Below are positions 19,104 through 28,360 of a stretch of 64,000 nucleotides of DNA, piece after piece. The position numbers and the translations under genes are program-made. How positions within the stretch are numbered: the stretch's first letter is position 1; each line of letters begins with the position of its first letter. Under the pieces are notes generated by a model that had not been told where the DNA came from, did no database searches, and saw nothing but the letters and a program-made list of their open reading frames with translations. The stretch is from Aquabacterium sp. A3. Lineage in GTDB: Bacteria > Pseudomonadota > Gammaproteobacteria > Burkholderiales > Burkholderiaceae_C. Location: positions 1,178,001 to 1,242,000 of the forward strand of contig NZ_JBBPEV010000001.1 of NCBI RefSeq assembly GCF_038069945.1. Reading direction: 5' to 3'.

Positions 19104-20017
19104 ACCCACCACCACCGTCGTCGCCCAGCCGCACCGTGAGCTTTCGGCACTGGCCGGGCTGCCAGGAGCGCTGGCTGTCGTTCACAGACGGCCACTCGCC
19201 ACACGATTGGCACGGCATCGCCACACTCAGCACCCCCGCCAACGGCACCCCGGCCTCGGGCCTGGGGGTGGTGATCTTGGGTGGCGGTGCTCAAAGCCGG
19301 GTGGGTGCCCATCGCCAGTTCGTGCTGCTGGCCCGGGCCTGGGCGACGCAAGGCCACGCCGTGCTCAGGTTTGATTGGCCCGGCCTGGGCGACGCCACCG
19401 GCACGGTGCAGCCCTTTGACCAACTGGCCGGGCACGCAGAGCGCGCCCTGAACCTGCTGAAGCAACACTGCCCCGAGGCCCGGCGCCTGGTGCTGTTGGG
19501 CCTGTGCGATGGGGCCTCGGTGGCACTGATGCACCAGGCCCGCCCTCAGAGCACGGCGGTGGACGGCCTGTGCCTCATCAACCCCTGGGTGCGGTCGGCG
19601 CACAGCCTGGCACGCACGCACCTGAAGCACCACTATCTCCAGCGGCTGCGCCAGGCCAGTTTCTGGCAAAAAGTGCTGAGCGGTCAGGTGGGCTGGCCTC
19701 AACTGCGCGACCTGGGCCTCAACCTGCTGCGCGCAGGCGGCCACCACGCGCCCACGCCCGCCACCTTCCAGGAACGCATGCGACAAGGCTGGTGCCGATT
19801 CCAGGGGCACAGGCTGGTGTTGATCAGCCAGCACGACACCACCGGCCAGGAATTTGAAACCAGCGTGCGACAAGACCCGGCATGGACGCCGCCCGCCCAG
19901 GCGGCCTCACTGCAATGGCAGGCCTTGCGCCATGCAGACCACACCTGCTCAACGCCAGACACCCACGACGCGCTGGAGCAGGCCGTCAGCCGCTGGCTGG
20001 CGTCGCTGGCGACTTGA
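19100..20017 (+). CDS. Alpha/beta hydrolase-fold protein, exosortase A 'hydrolase 1' type
   Basis: Second alpha/beta hydrolase-fold protein of the exosortase A acyl cassette (305 aa). It has GGGAQSRVGAHRQF near residue 61, FDWPGLGDATG near residue 91 and the nucleophile elbow GLCDG at residues 134-138, with Cys136 in place of serine. The C-terminal half has an HD-type triad candidate, HADHTCS. Start at 19100 is fixed by the ATGA overlap with the preceding gene; a longer reading is a shadow. The last 32 bp overlap the end of the convergent GNAT-like gene. Confidence 0.85.
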   Translation: MNPPPPSSPSRTVSFRHWPGCQERWLSFTDGHSPHDWHGIATLSTPANGTPASGLGVVILGGGAQSRVGAHRQFVLLARAWATQGHAVLRFDWPGLGDATGTVQPFDQLAGHAERALNLLKQHCPEARRLVLLGLCDGASVALMHQARPQSTAVDGLCLINPWVRSAHSLARTHLKHHYLQRLRQASFWQKVLSGQVGWPQLRDLGLNLLRAGGHHAPTPATFQERMRQGWCRFQGHRLVLISQHDTTGQEFETSVRQDPAWTPPAQAASLQWQALRHADHTCSTPDTHDALEQAVSRWLASLAT

Positions 20018-21044
20018 GCCGGCGCAGCCAGCGGCCCGCGTGGTGACGGGCACAGGCCCACAAGCCACGGGGGTCTCGCCAGCGGAAGGCCACCAGCCCG
20101 ATGCGCTCACGCCGGTGCGTCATCCAGTCGCGCTTGTAGGGCTCGTCGCCCATCAGGTAGTCCACCTCTTGAACCTGGTCCACCTCGATCACGTGCCGCA
20201 TCAAGGCGGCCGTCAATACCGAACCGGCCGACCACCGGGCCGCATCCTCACGGTAAGCCAGCTTGTAGATGCAGGCCTTGCCCGCATCCACCAGCCACAG
20301 CTGGGCCGCCACCGCCACGCCCCCCACCCGCAACACCCCCAGGCGCAAACAGGCTGCGCTGGCCGCCGCGCGCATCAGCGACGGCATGAACGCCGGGTTG
20401 GGCTCGGCCGATTTCCAGCTGTCTGCATACACCGCCTCAAAGGCCTCGATGCCCCGTGCCAGCGCCAGGGGGTCCGCATCATCCCGAATGATCTCCAGTG
20501 ACCAGTCGGCATCACGGTCCAGTCGCTTGCGGGCCCGGTCCACCGTGTGACGCAACTTGGATGGGCGGGCCTGCCAGTAATGATCAAAGTCACGCCACGG
20601 CGCACGCGGCAGGTACCAGTTGCCATGACTGAAATAGGTGTCGGTCACATAACCCGCGCTCGCCAATCCCCTGCGCCAGGCCATCACCCAGGCATCGTCG
20701 GCGCCCATGGAGGCCATCTCGATCATCCAGGCGCCAGGCAAGCGGGCCGCCAAGCGCGCGGCCGCTGCCCAATCCACCACCGACAGATCACCACCAGTCG
20801 CCAGCACGGGGCCATACCAGCCTGCGTAGTAATTGCTCAGGGAGCGCAGGTGCCCGCGGGGGTGGGTTTGCATGCAGGGCAGGTGGGCTTGGAACTGGCC
20901 GTCCGTCGTCATCAGGTGCAGCGCATGCACGCCCACGGGTGGCCGCTCAAGCCCGCACTGCAAGAGCAACTCGAACCAAGTCTGACTCTGGAACGCTGGA
21001 GGCCAGGTCACTGCAAACCGTCGTGGCTGATCATGGGCCCTCAT
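19986..21044 (-). CDS. GNAT/FemAB-like acetyltransferase (BcsL/CelD type)
   Basis: Probable N-acyltransferase of the GNAT_6/CelD group often found in EPS loci, acting in the cytoplasm on sugar precursors or lipid-linked glycans. Characteristic stretches are LRHTVDRARKRL (about residue 165), RGIEAFEAVYADSWK and the C-terminal acyl-CoA binding half AAQLWLVDAGKACIYKLAY and YLMGDEPYKRDW. Length is 352 aa from ATG 21044, which has GGGGAG upstream; ATG 21065 is an alternative. It follows the beta-helix gene by about 30 bp and is probably co-transcribed with it. Its 3' end overlaps the hydrolase gene on the other strand. Confidence 0.8.
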   Translation of the reverse strand: MRAHDQPRRFAVTWPPAFQSQTWFELLLQCGLERPPVGVHALHLMTTDGQFQAHLPCMQTHPRGHLRSLSNYYAGWYGPVLATGGDLSVVDWAAAARLAARLPGAWMIEMASMGADDAWVMAWRRGLASAGYVTDTYFSHGNWYLPRAPWRDFDHYWQARPSKLRHTVDRARKRLDRDADWSLEIIRDDADPLALARGIEAFEAVYADSWKSAEPNPAFMPSLMRAAASAACLRLGVLRVGGVAVAAQLWLVDAGKACIYKLAYREDAARWSAGSVLTAALMRHVIEVDQVQEVDYLMGDEPYKRDWMTHRRERIGLVAFRWRDPRGLWACARHHAGRWLRRLKSPATPASG

Positions 21045-21074
21045 TGTCTCCCCAATGCCTCCCATAGAGATCGA

Positions 21075-22568
21075 TCATGGGGCCGACGCAGGCGGCAATG
21101 CCCCGACCACCGCAGCGGCAGGGTCCGGGGCGCTCAGCGGCAACACACGGCGGGGGTGCACATACTGTCGTTGCAGCAACATCGCCTCGCTGCCCTTCAC
21201 CCCCTGCGGGCGCAGCCACCCATGGCGATCCGGGTTTGCCAACCTGAAGTCGCCCCGCCATGGCGCCACCAGTTCATCCCACTCGGCATGCAGGTTGTTG
21301 CCAACGTTGACCTGAGCAGGCAACGCCCAGGTTCCCGCGCCCACCACCAGGTTGTTCCACACCAGCCCGCCTTGCAAGGCCCCTGACACCCTCAGCAGGC
21401 GACCTCCGTAGGGCAAGCCGTTGACCAAGGTGTTGTTCAACATCGTCAAACGGTTCACCGGCCACACATCGCCTTCTTCACCATAGGACACCAACAGCGA
21501 GTTCTCGGTGCTGGCCGACTGTGCCACGATCAGGCCTGTCAGCGTCACCTCGCCCCCATTCGGAAAGCTCAGTTCATAACTGGCACGCCCGCCCTCCTCG
21601 TCGGTGAAACGGCTGTAGGCAATGTGGTTCACACGCGCACGGCTTTTCAGCAGGTGGCCCACAAACGCGTGGTGAAAATAGCTCGCCTCCACCCGCAACT
21701 CGGCCAGTCGCCCCACGTACAAGGCGTGCGAGTACCCGTCGCCATGGCCCAGATAGCCAAACTCGCTGCGCTCGACGGTCACGGTCGAAGCGTGGCGCTC
21801 CGTGTCACTGGTGGTCAGGATGCCTGAATCAGCCCCCCAGAACACACAGTCCTCCACATGCAGCGTGCCACCCTCAAACCGGATACCAGCCCCGTTCTTG
21901 TCGGGTGCCCGCGCCCCGATGAGCGCCAGGTGGCTGACCCGAAACTGCCCGTTGCTCAACACCAACTGAGCCTTGCCTTCGGCCAGGCTGCGCGGGGCAT
22001 GCAAGCGCGCCAGCCCACCCACACCTTTGATGGCGACGCTCTTGCCTCTGAACACGGCGGTCTCGCCATGGTGGTCTCCAGCAGACAGGTGGATTTCGTC
22101 GCCGGACACCGCCACGCGAGCCGCCTCCTTGAGGCTGGCCACCCGGATGATCTGGTTGCCACGCACCACCTGGATGGTGGGCAAAGCAACCGCAGCCTTC
22201 GCATCAGAGCGTGAATCCAAAGGTGGCACCGAAAACGGCCATTGCTGCCGAACGGATGCAGGCGTGGCGCCAAACCAGCCCGCCAGCCAGCCCAAAGGCG
22301 GGTTGGCCACCCACTCCAGCTTGGGATGGCCGCTCAGGCGCTTGGCCACGTGGTCAAACACCTCGATGGGCGCGTAACCGCGAAACACCACAGACCAAAC
22401 GACCGGGGCACTTGCAGCCAGCAGCATCCACAGGGCCAGCACAGCGGCTGTGGCCCACCACCACCAACGACCTCTCACCTTCAACGCCCCCTTGTAGAAC
22501 ACCCACACCGCACCACCCGGTGGCGCATGGCCCCCGATTCTGATGGCTTTCAGGGCCGGCTGAACCAT
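21075..22568 (-). CDS. Membrane-anchored right-handed parallel beta-helix protein
   Basis: Predicted periplasmic or surface carbohydrate-active or carbohydrate-binding protein of about 497 aa. A cytoplasmic N-terminus and one hydrophobic segment (WWWWATAAVLALWMLL) anchor it. After a proline-rich linker, a pectate-lyase-like beta-helix begins with QVVRGNQIIRVASLKEAA and AVSGDEIHLSAGDH, with recurring short turns such as GGTLHVEDCVFWGADSGI and LTMLNNTLVNG. Parallel beta-helix proteins in EPS loci are often lyases or epimerases that remodel the polymer; no catalytic residues can be assigned here. The start is uncertain: the ATG at 22568 lacks a clear RBS. The gene diverges from the DUF2723-like gene. 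Confidence 0.7.
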   Translation of the reverse strand: MVQPALKAIRIGGHAPPGGAVWVFYKGALKVRGRWWWWATAAVLALWMLLAASAPVVWSVVFRGYAPIEVFDHVAKRLSGHPKLEWVANPPLGWLAGWFGATPASVRQQWPFSVPPLDSRSDAKAAVALPTIQVVRGNQIIRVASLKEAARVAVSGDEIHLSAGDHHGETAVFRGKSVAIKGVGGLARLHAPRSLAEGKAQLVLSNGQFRVSHLALIGARAPDKNGAGIRFEGGTLHVEDCVFWGADSGILTTSDTERHASTVTVERSEFGYLGHGDGYSHALYVGRLAELRVEASYFHHAFVGHLLKSRARVNHIAYSRFTDEEGGRASYELSFPNGGEVTLTGLIVAQSASTENSLLVSYGEEGDVWPVNRLTMLNNTLVNGLPYGGRLLRVSGALQGGLVWNNLVVGAGTWALPAQVNVGNNLHAEWDELVAPWRGDFRLANPDRHGWLRPQGVKGSEAMLLQRQYVHPRRVLPLSAPDPAAAVVGALPPASAP

Positions 22569-22653
22569 CGGGGGGTACACGGCCAGTGCAAAATGACGAC
22601 GCCATTCGTGAGCGTCGACCCACGCACCTGCGCCTGATCTCCTACCGCACCCC

Positions 22654-24075
22654 ATGCCACACCACGAGCCTCCCCTCACCGTTGCCAGACTTGCGTTTCT
22701 ATTGCTGCCAGCCCTGTGGCTCGCGTTGGTGGTGGCCGGGCCGATCCAGTGGGCCGACAGCGGCTACTTCATTCACGAAGCCTCGCAAGGTCCGGTGTTC
22801 TCGCCCGGATTGGGCGCCCTGTCTCACCCCACCTACCACTTGCTGACTCGGCTGGTACACGAGGCGTTCGGCTCCTGGGGGGTGGCTTACATCAATCCGG
22901 CGCTGGCCTTGGCGCTGACCTGGACGCTGTTCCGGCTGGGGCGCACCTTGGGCCTCAACCAGGATTGGGCCAGCATCGCAGCGGTGTGCGCCACGCTGGC
23001 GCACTGCTGCTTCTGGGTGGGCAGCAAGGTCGAGGTCTACAGCCTGCACCTCTTGCTGGTGCTGGCCGCCCACTGGGTGTGCTTCGATGACACCCTGCGC
23101 TGGTCACTGGCCAGACGGCTGATCACTCTGGGCTTGCTCACCGGGCTGGCCGTCACCACACACCAGCTCACCCTGGTGGTCTTGCTGCCCTTGTACGTCT
23201 GGATGCTGGTGCGTGTGCGCACGCAACTGTGGTGGATCATCCCGGGCGTGTTGATCGGCCTGGCACCAGCCTACCCGGCCCTGATGCATGAATTGGGAAC
23301 GGGCAAGGCGCTGTTCGACGTGATCAGGCACTACCTGACCGGCCACAGCCCCACCGCCAGCGCCAACTGGGAGCGCGCGTTTCTTCGCATTGACCTCATG
23401 TGGCGCGACAAAAGCTACGTCGCCATTTGGGTGCTGTCCTTGTTGGGGCTCCAGGCTGCAGGCCTGTGGCCCCTTTGGCAGGACGCCCGAACCCGCGTGC
23501 TCTGGATCGCCGCAGCCATGAACGCCCTGTTCGCCATGAGCTACGCCGTCAGCGACCGTTACACCTTCTTCCTGCCCGGTGCGGCCATGCTGGCGCTGCT
23601 CGGGTGCGTTCGGCTGCAGGCCATGTTTCAGGGCAAAAGTCACGCCTGGGTCTGGGTGGGCCGCGTGGCGGCATTCACGAGCCCGCTGTTGCTCACCTTG
23701 GTTTGGGGCAGCATCCAGATGGGATGGTTGAAGCCCCCCACTCATGCCGTGTCCACGCCGCCGCGAGACGATGTTCGCTACTTCATGGTGCCTTACATGC
23801 CTGATCAGTCGGCGACCGTCTTTGTGCAGCAGCAACTGGCCCACACCCCTGACGGCGCCCTGATCCTGGCGGACTACACGCCACTGGGCGCCCTGAACTC
23901 GGCCAAGGCGGCCGGCCTGCTGCCCACCCGAAGCGCCGCCTTGTGTGACACATTGCGCGGCCAGGAACTGCCCGAGGGCGATGTTTTCCTGGTTCGAGAA
24001 ACCTATTGCGATCACATGCGGGCCCAGTTCAACCTCAGCCGCACCCCCGCTGGCTGGCGTGTGCAGCCACGCTGA
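22654..24075 (+). CDS. Polytopic membrane protein, DUF2723/GT-C-like
   Basis: Inner-membrane protein (473 aa) with about ten helices and a C-terminal periplasmic tail. The N-terminal loop WADSGYFIHEASQG (about residues 33-46) has the acidic residue found in GT-C glycosyltransferases and DUF2723 proteins, and ALSHPTYHLL follows, as in DUF2723. It may use a lipid-phosphate sugar donor to glycosylate the polymer or a protein (inference). It starts 85 bp from the divergent beta-helix gene. A modest hairpin follows its stop codon. Confidence 0.65.
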   Translation: MPHHEPPLTVARLAFLLLPALWLALVVAGPIQWADSGYFIHEASQGPVFSPGLGALSHPTYHLLTRLVHEAFGSWGVAYINPALALALTWTLFRLGRTLGLNQDWASIAAVCATLAHCCFWVGSKVEVYSLHLLLVLAAHWVCFDDTLRWSLARRLITLGLLTGLAVTTHQLTLVVLLPLYVWMLVRVRTQLWWIIPGVLIGLAPAYPALMHELGTGKALFDVIRHYLTGHSPTASANWERAFLRIDLMWRDKSYVAIWVLSLLGLQAAGLWPLWQDARTRVLWIAAAMNALFAMSYAVSDRYTFFLPGAAMLALLGCVRLQAMFQGKSHAWVWVGRVAAFTSPLLLTLVWGSIQMGWLKPPTHAVSTPPRDDVRYFMVPYMPDQSATVFVQQQLAHTPDGALILADYTPLGALNSAKAAGLLPTRSAALCDTLRGQELPEGDVFLVRETYCDHMRAQFNLSRTPAGWRVQPR

Positions 24076-24096
24076 AGGCATATCCAGGGATGCCTT
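24075..24096 (+). terminator. Weak hairpin after the DUF2723-like gene
   Basis: Inverted repeat AAGGCAT/ATGCCTT (7 bp, 8-nt loop) begins at the stop codon. It lacks a T-run, so it may only be an mRNA 3' end or a weak terminator. Confidence 0.35.
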
Positions 24097-24287
24097 TGCG
24101 ACACATCTGCTCAGTGAGAACCCTGCCGGTACGGCACCCCATGGCCGCCGGCTTCAATGCTCAGGGGATCTCCCGGCAACCCCGAGGATGTAACCACTCG
24201 AAACTCTTTTCGGGGGCGCCACTTTGCACGATGAGGCATCCCGTTCGCTGGCTATGATCGCCTCACTTTGTTGATGGACGTGCAGTC

Positions 24288-26834
24288 ATGGCTGTAACCA
24301 AAATTTCTGTTCTGACCTCGTGTCTCTTGTTGCTCGCAGGCTGCGGCGGCGGGGGAGGCGGCAGCGCGAGCAATGACAGCCCGACCACGGCGGCGGCCAC
24401 CGGTGCAAACTCTCAAAGCCAGGAGGCCGAGAGCCCCTCGTCCAGCAGCAACACCAGCAGCAGCAACTCCAGCAACAGCACCCCCCAGGTGGCCAGCCCT
24501 GCGCCCACGGTGCAGCCGCAAGAGCAGGCCCTTGAGGTCAGGCCTCAGCCTTTTGATTGCGCCATTGGCGCCATCACCTGTGTGGAGGTGGCGTCCACCT
24601 CCAGCGCCAGCACTGCCCAGTCCACCGTACCGGTGACGTTCGGGCAGGTGTTTCGGCCTGGAGATCTCACGAACGGCCAAACCCTGATCGCCCGGGATGG
24701 CAATGGCGGCACGCTGCCACTGCAAATGGACGCTGTCTCGACACGCGGCGACGGTTCGGTGCGGTTTGCCGTGCTGAGCTCATCGCTGAGCAACGTGCAG
24801 GCCGGTGAACGGCGCATCGTCAACCTGTACCGCAGCAACCTGCCCAAAGCATCGGCGGTCGCCCCCAACGTCAGCAACTACTCGTTCGACATCTCGGCGC
24901 GCATTTACAAGCCGCAGGTCACACGGGTGCAATTCGGTGACCGCGCCACGCCCTTCAATGTGGGGCAGGTCATGCGCCTGGTGCTGCGCAACGGGCAGCA
25001 AACCGAGAGCTACGACGTCACGATCACCAGCGACATGTCGGGCTCGGGGTTTCAGTACTTTCAAAAGATCGCCGAGGCATTTCATGCCCAGATCAACAAC
25101 AACAGCCAGTCCGTGTTTCGGTCAATCCGACCCATGGGCGCTTACGAGAACATCTACCTGACCACCAGGTCGCCAGATACCGGCGCGTTCCAGATCGAAA
25201 CCACCTACACCGGTCCTGCACAGTTCTCCACTGAATCCATTCAAAGCTTCGGCGCTCCCAGCAACTGGACCGTCAGCGCCGCCAGTGCGCTGGCCAGCGC
25301 CGTGGCCACCAACGCCCGCAAGCACCTGAGCGGCCCCCTGGCCAACGAATACACCCTGGTCTTGCCGTTCAAGCAAGAAGGCACGGACACCAGCCACCCA
25401 CAACTGACGGCGCGGCTGCATGTGCGCCTGTATGACGGTGGCGCGCGGGCGCGCACCGACATGGTCATCGAGAACAACTGGGCCTACAACCCTGATCCCG
25501 GCAACCTGACCTACGAACTCACCGTCAAGCAAAACAACAACGTGGTCCTGCACCAGCCTGCGTTCACCCACAACCATCATTCGCGCTGGCACAAAATCTT
25601 CTGGCAGGGCAGCGAGCCGATGGCACGTGTCACCCACCACGCCCCCTACCTGGCGCGCTCCAAGGTGCTGTTCAACTATGACGTGACCCTGCCCATCCCC
25701 GACTCGGTGCTGGAAAGCGAAAAAACCAGCCTCGCCAACAGCGACACCAGCCTGATGGGCAACGCCTTCATCCTGCGCTACTTCGGCACCACGGGTGCCC
25801 GAGCAGAAATCGGCCCCTACCCGCGCTGGACGGCCCTGTTCCTGATCACCCAGGACGAACGCGCCAAGCAGTCCATGCTGGTCAACGCCGATGCCGCCGC
25901 GGGCATTCCCATCCACTACCGGGATGCCGAAGACGACCTGCCACTCAATCTGGATCGCCGCCCTGGCGTCACCGCCAAGTTCGGCACGGCCACGCCCCAG
26001 GACGCGCTGCCCTCGATGACGTACAGCCAGACGGACTGGAGTCCCGACACGGCACACCAAGGCTCGTTCGCCTTCGTGCCCTACCTCATCACTGGCGATG
26101 TCTTCTACCTGGACGAGATCACCTTCTGGGCCGCCTGGAACATGGCGATCGTCAACCCGGGCTACCGTGGCGGCAGTCAAGGCCTGATCAACTCCGACCA
26201 GTTGCGTGGCCAGGCCTGGGCGTTGCGCTCCATCGGAGAGGCCGCCCGTGCCCTGCCCGACGACCACCCCTCTCGCTCATACTTTCACAGCAAGCTGCTG
26301 AACAACCTGAACTGGTATGCCAGCCAGTACAGCGAAGGCTCCAGCGCCGTGTCCCCCTTGGGCGCCATGGAAGTGGGCGGCACCAACGCCCCGTGGCAGC
26401 AGGACTTCATGACCATCGTCGTGTCGCAGTTGATCAACGACGGCTACCGCGACGAGGCCCAATCCTTCTTCAACTTCATCACGAAGTTTGCAGTGGGCCG
26501 CTTCGAGAACCATCCTCAGTACTGCATGCAGCAGGCGCCGGCTTACTACCTGTCGCTGCGGGATGCCACCACCAACAACTACCTGAGCACCTGGGACGGC
26601 TTGTTCAAGCGCAACTTTGGCAATGTGGAGTGCAGCAGCTTCACCACCGTGAACGGCTCGCCCACCGCACCCAATGGCTACGCAGCGAATGCCCGTGCCA
26701 TGCTGGCGGCCGCTCACACCGCAGGCCACCCCTCTGCCCTGACGGCGCACAACAACTTCGTCAACAACTACACGCCCGACATGCGGCCCTCGTTCCTGAC
26801 GAACCCGACCTGGGCGCTCGTGCCGGAGCAGTGA
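24288..26834 (+). CDS. Large secreted lipoprotein, PcRGLX/YetA-like (possible polysaccharide lyase)
   Basis: Lipoprotein of 848 aa. The signal ends in LLLLAGC (lipid-anchored Cys about residue 19), followed by a Gly run and a Ser/Asn/Thr-rich linker to about residue 80. The next region, VTFGQVFRPGDLTNGQTL and PLQMDAVSTRGDGSVRFAVL, resembles the N-terminal RIFT-barrel of exo-rhamnogalacturonan lyase/YetA proteins. The C-terminal half (HQGSFAFVPYLITGDVFYLDE and later Trp/Tyr-rich helices) suggests an alpha/alpha toroid. A role in trimming the EPS or a related acidic glycan is plausible but unproved. The 212-bp gap upstream holds a TATGAT -10-like hexamer at 24253 with a poor -35. It is transcribed alone and converges on the flippase gene. 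Confidence 0.7.
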   Translation: MAVTKISVLTSCLLLLAGCGGGGGGSASNDSPTTAAATGANSQSQEAESPSSSSNTSSSNSSNSTPQVASPAPTVQPQEQALEVRPQPFDCAIGAITCVEVASTSSASTAQSTVPVTFGQVFRPGDLTNGQTLIARDGNGGTLPLQMDAVSTRGDGSVRFAVLSSSLSNVQAGERRIVNLYRSNLPKASAVAPNVSNYSFDISARIYKPQVTRVQFGDRATPFNVGQVMRLVLRNGQQTESYDVTITSDMSGSGFQYFQKIAEAFHAQINNNSQSVFRSIRPMGAYENIYLTTRSPDTGAFQIETTYTGPAQFSTESIQSFGAPSNWTVSAASALASAVATNARKHLSGPLANEYTLVLPFKQEGTDTSHPQLTARLHVRLYDGGARARTDMVIENNWAYNPDPGNLTYELTVKQNNNVVLHQPAFTHNHHSRWHKIFWQGSEPMARVTHHAPYLARSKVLFNYDVTLPIPDSVLESEKTSLANSDTSLMGNAFILRYFGTTGARAEIGPYPRWTALFLITQDERAKQSMLVNADAAAGIPIHYRDAEDDLPLNLDRRPGVTAKFGTATPQDALPSMTYSQTDWSPDTAHQGSFAFVPYLITGDVFYLDEITFWAAWNMAIVNPGYRGGSQGLINSDQLRGQAWALRSIGEAARALPDDHPSRSYFHSKLLNNLNWYASQYSEGSSAVSPLGAMEVGGTNAPWQQDFMTIVVSQLINDGYRDEAQSFFNFITKFAVGRFENHPQYCMQQAPAYYLSLRDATTNNYLSTWDGLFKRNFGNVECSSFTTVNGSPTAPNGYAANARAMLAAAHTAGHPSALTAHNNFVNNYTPDMRPSFLTNPTWALVPEQ

Positions 26835-26849
26835 CTTCGGCCAAGGAAG

Positions 26850-26874
26850 CAGCGCGAGGCTCACGCCCGCGCTG
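26850..26874. terminator. Hairpin between convergent lipoprotein and flippase genes
   Basis: Perfect 7-bp arms CAGCGCG/CGCGCTG with an 11-nt loop, in the 43-bp gap between two converging genes. No long T-run on either side, so it is a weak bidirectional terminator candidate. Confidence 0.35.
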
Positions 26875-26877
26875 ATT

Positions 26878-28350
26878 TCATGACGAAGCCGACGGTTGAT
26901 CGATCTTCAAGCGACGCGCCAGCCAGGGCCACTTGGCGAAGATCATCTCCAGCTCCTGGCGCAGCGGGTGACGACAGCACCAGACGGACAGCAGCCAGGT
27001 CAGACCCACCAGCACAAACGCCGACATGAGGATCACACCATCGGCGTGGCCCTGGGTCAGCGCCTGCACTGCCAGGGCCGACACCGAGCACAACAAGGTC
27101 ACGATGGCACTGGGTACCAGCGCACGCACAAATGGCTGGGCACGCAAACCAATGATGGCCGACTGCATCCAGAGCTGGATGGGCCACACCCCGACAGCGG
27201 CCAGGCACAGGGCCAGGGCGAACGACACCAGGGTGCCGTCATACACCCAGAAAATGGCCACGCCACGCGCCAGCAGCATGGCCAGCGTCGGCCAAACCGC
27301 CAACATGGGGCGGCCCAACGCAATGAAGGCGGTGCCATGGAAAGTGAACGGATTCATCAGCGCCAGCATCAGCGCCAGCCATTGAACGGGCTCGGCCGCG
27401 GCCACCCACTGAGGCCCGTACAAAAAACGAATCAAGGGCTCAGCAAACAAGGCCGTCCCCACCAGGGCGGGCCACATCAACCCCGTGATGTAACTGCTGG
27501 CCTTGGCCAGGTGGCCGCTCAGAGCCTGACCGCTGTGGTGCACCCTGGACAGCAGAGGCAACACCGCATAAGACACCGTGGGGCCGATGACCTGATTGAG
27601 CAGGTTGGTGATGGCGGTGCCACGACTGAGCAGGCCCACATCATGGGGGCCACTGATCTTGCCCAGGACGATGTCTGGCAAGGCGTTGTTGATGGCGTTG
27701 GCACTGTTGCCCAAGGTGGCCGCAGCGCCAAAGTTCACCACGCTGCGCCACCCCTTCAAGCTGGGCCAGACCGCAGCGGTGGCTGGGCGAAACGGCCAGT
27801 AGGCCAAGGCCGTCACGATGATGTTGACCAGGTTGGCCCAGGCCATGGACATGTAGCCGTGCCCCATCATCGCCAGGCCGATCGACGTGATCGCGTAAGC
27901 CGACGTGCCCGCCACCCGCACATACGCCTGCTCTTTCGCACGGTAATCGCGGGTGAGCAGGTTGTGCGTCACCGCGCCGAATGGAATGAACACAAACCCC
28001 AGCGCCAGCACCTCCATGACGTCCTGCACACCGGCTTCGCCATAAAAACGGGCCAGTGGTCCGCTGACCAGAAACACCAGCAGCGCAATCACCCAGGACG
28101 AGAACAACAACACGCCAAATGCCGTCGCCACCTTCTGGCGGGTCAGATCAGCCTCTCGCTGCAAATAGCTGGCGACACCAAAATCACGAAACAACTGGGC
28201 AATCGACACGGCCACGGCCGTGATCGAAAAAATCCCGATCTCTTCCGGGCTCAACAAGCGAGCCAGCACCAAAGTCACCGCAAACTGCACCGCAGTGGCG
28301 CCGTTGGTGGACAGGAACGTCAGCGCAAGCGCCTTGCGAATTTGCGACAT
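26878..28350 (-). CDS. Wzx-type oligosaccharide flippase
   Basis: MATE/MVF-superfamily membrane transporter (490 aa) expected to move the undecaprenyl-linked repeat unit to the periplasmic face. About 12-14 hydrophobic helices are evident. Typical Polysacc_synt features include LARLLSPEEIGIFSI near residue 30, RDFGVASYLQ near residue 55, AINNALPDIVLGKI and a late FLYGPQW motif. It is the last gene of the long minus-strand EPS operon and lies 10 bp after the glycosyltransferase gene. Confidence 0.9.
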   Translation of the reverse strand: MSQIRKALALTFLSTNGATAVQFAVTLVLARLLSPEEIGIFSITAVAVSIAQLFRDFGVASYLQREADLTRQKVATAFGVLLFSSWVIALLVFLVSGPLARFYGEAGVQDVMEVLALGFVFIPFGAVTHNLLTRDYRAKEQAYVRVAGTSAYAITSIGLAMMGHGYMSMAWANLVNIIVTALAYWPFRPATAAVWPSLKGWRSVVNFGAAATLGNSANAINNALPDIVLGKISGPHDVGLLSRGTAITNLLNQVIGPTVSYAVLPLLSRVHHSGQALSGHLAKASSYITGLMWPALVGTALFAEPLIRFLYGPQWVAAAEPVQWLALMLALMNPFTFHGTAFIALGRPMLAVWPTLAMLLARGVAIFWVYDGTLVSFALALCLAAVGVWPIQLWMQSAIIGLRAQPFVRALVPSAIVTLLCSVSALAVQALTQGHADGVILMSAFVLVGLTWLLSVWCCRHPLRQELEMIFAKWPWLARRLKIDQPSASS

Positions 28351-28360
28351 CTGAATCAGT

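Noticed and set aside
17892..19115. Minus-strand open frame of about 400 codons opposite the ACP and hydrolase genes
   Set aside because: Gln/Gly/His-rich composition typical of antisense frames; the plus-strand genes have clear motifs.
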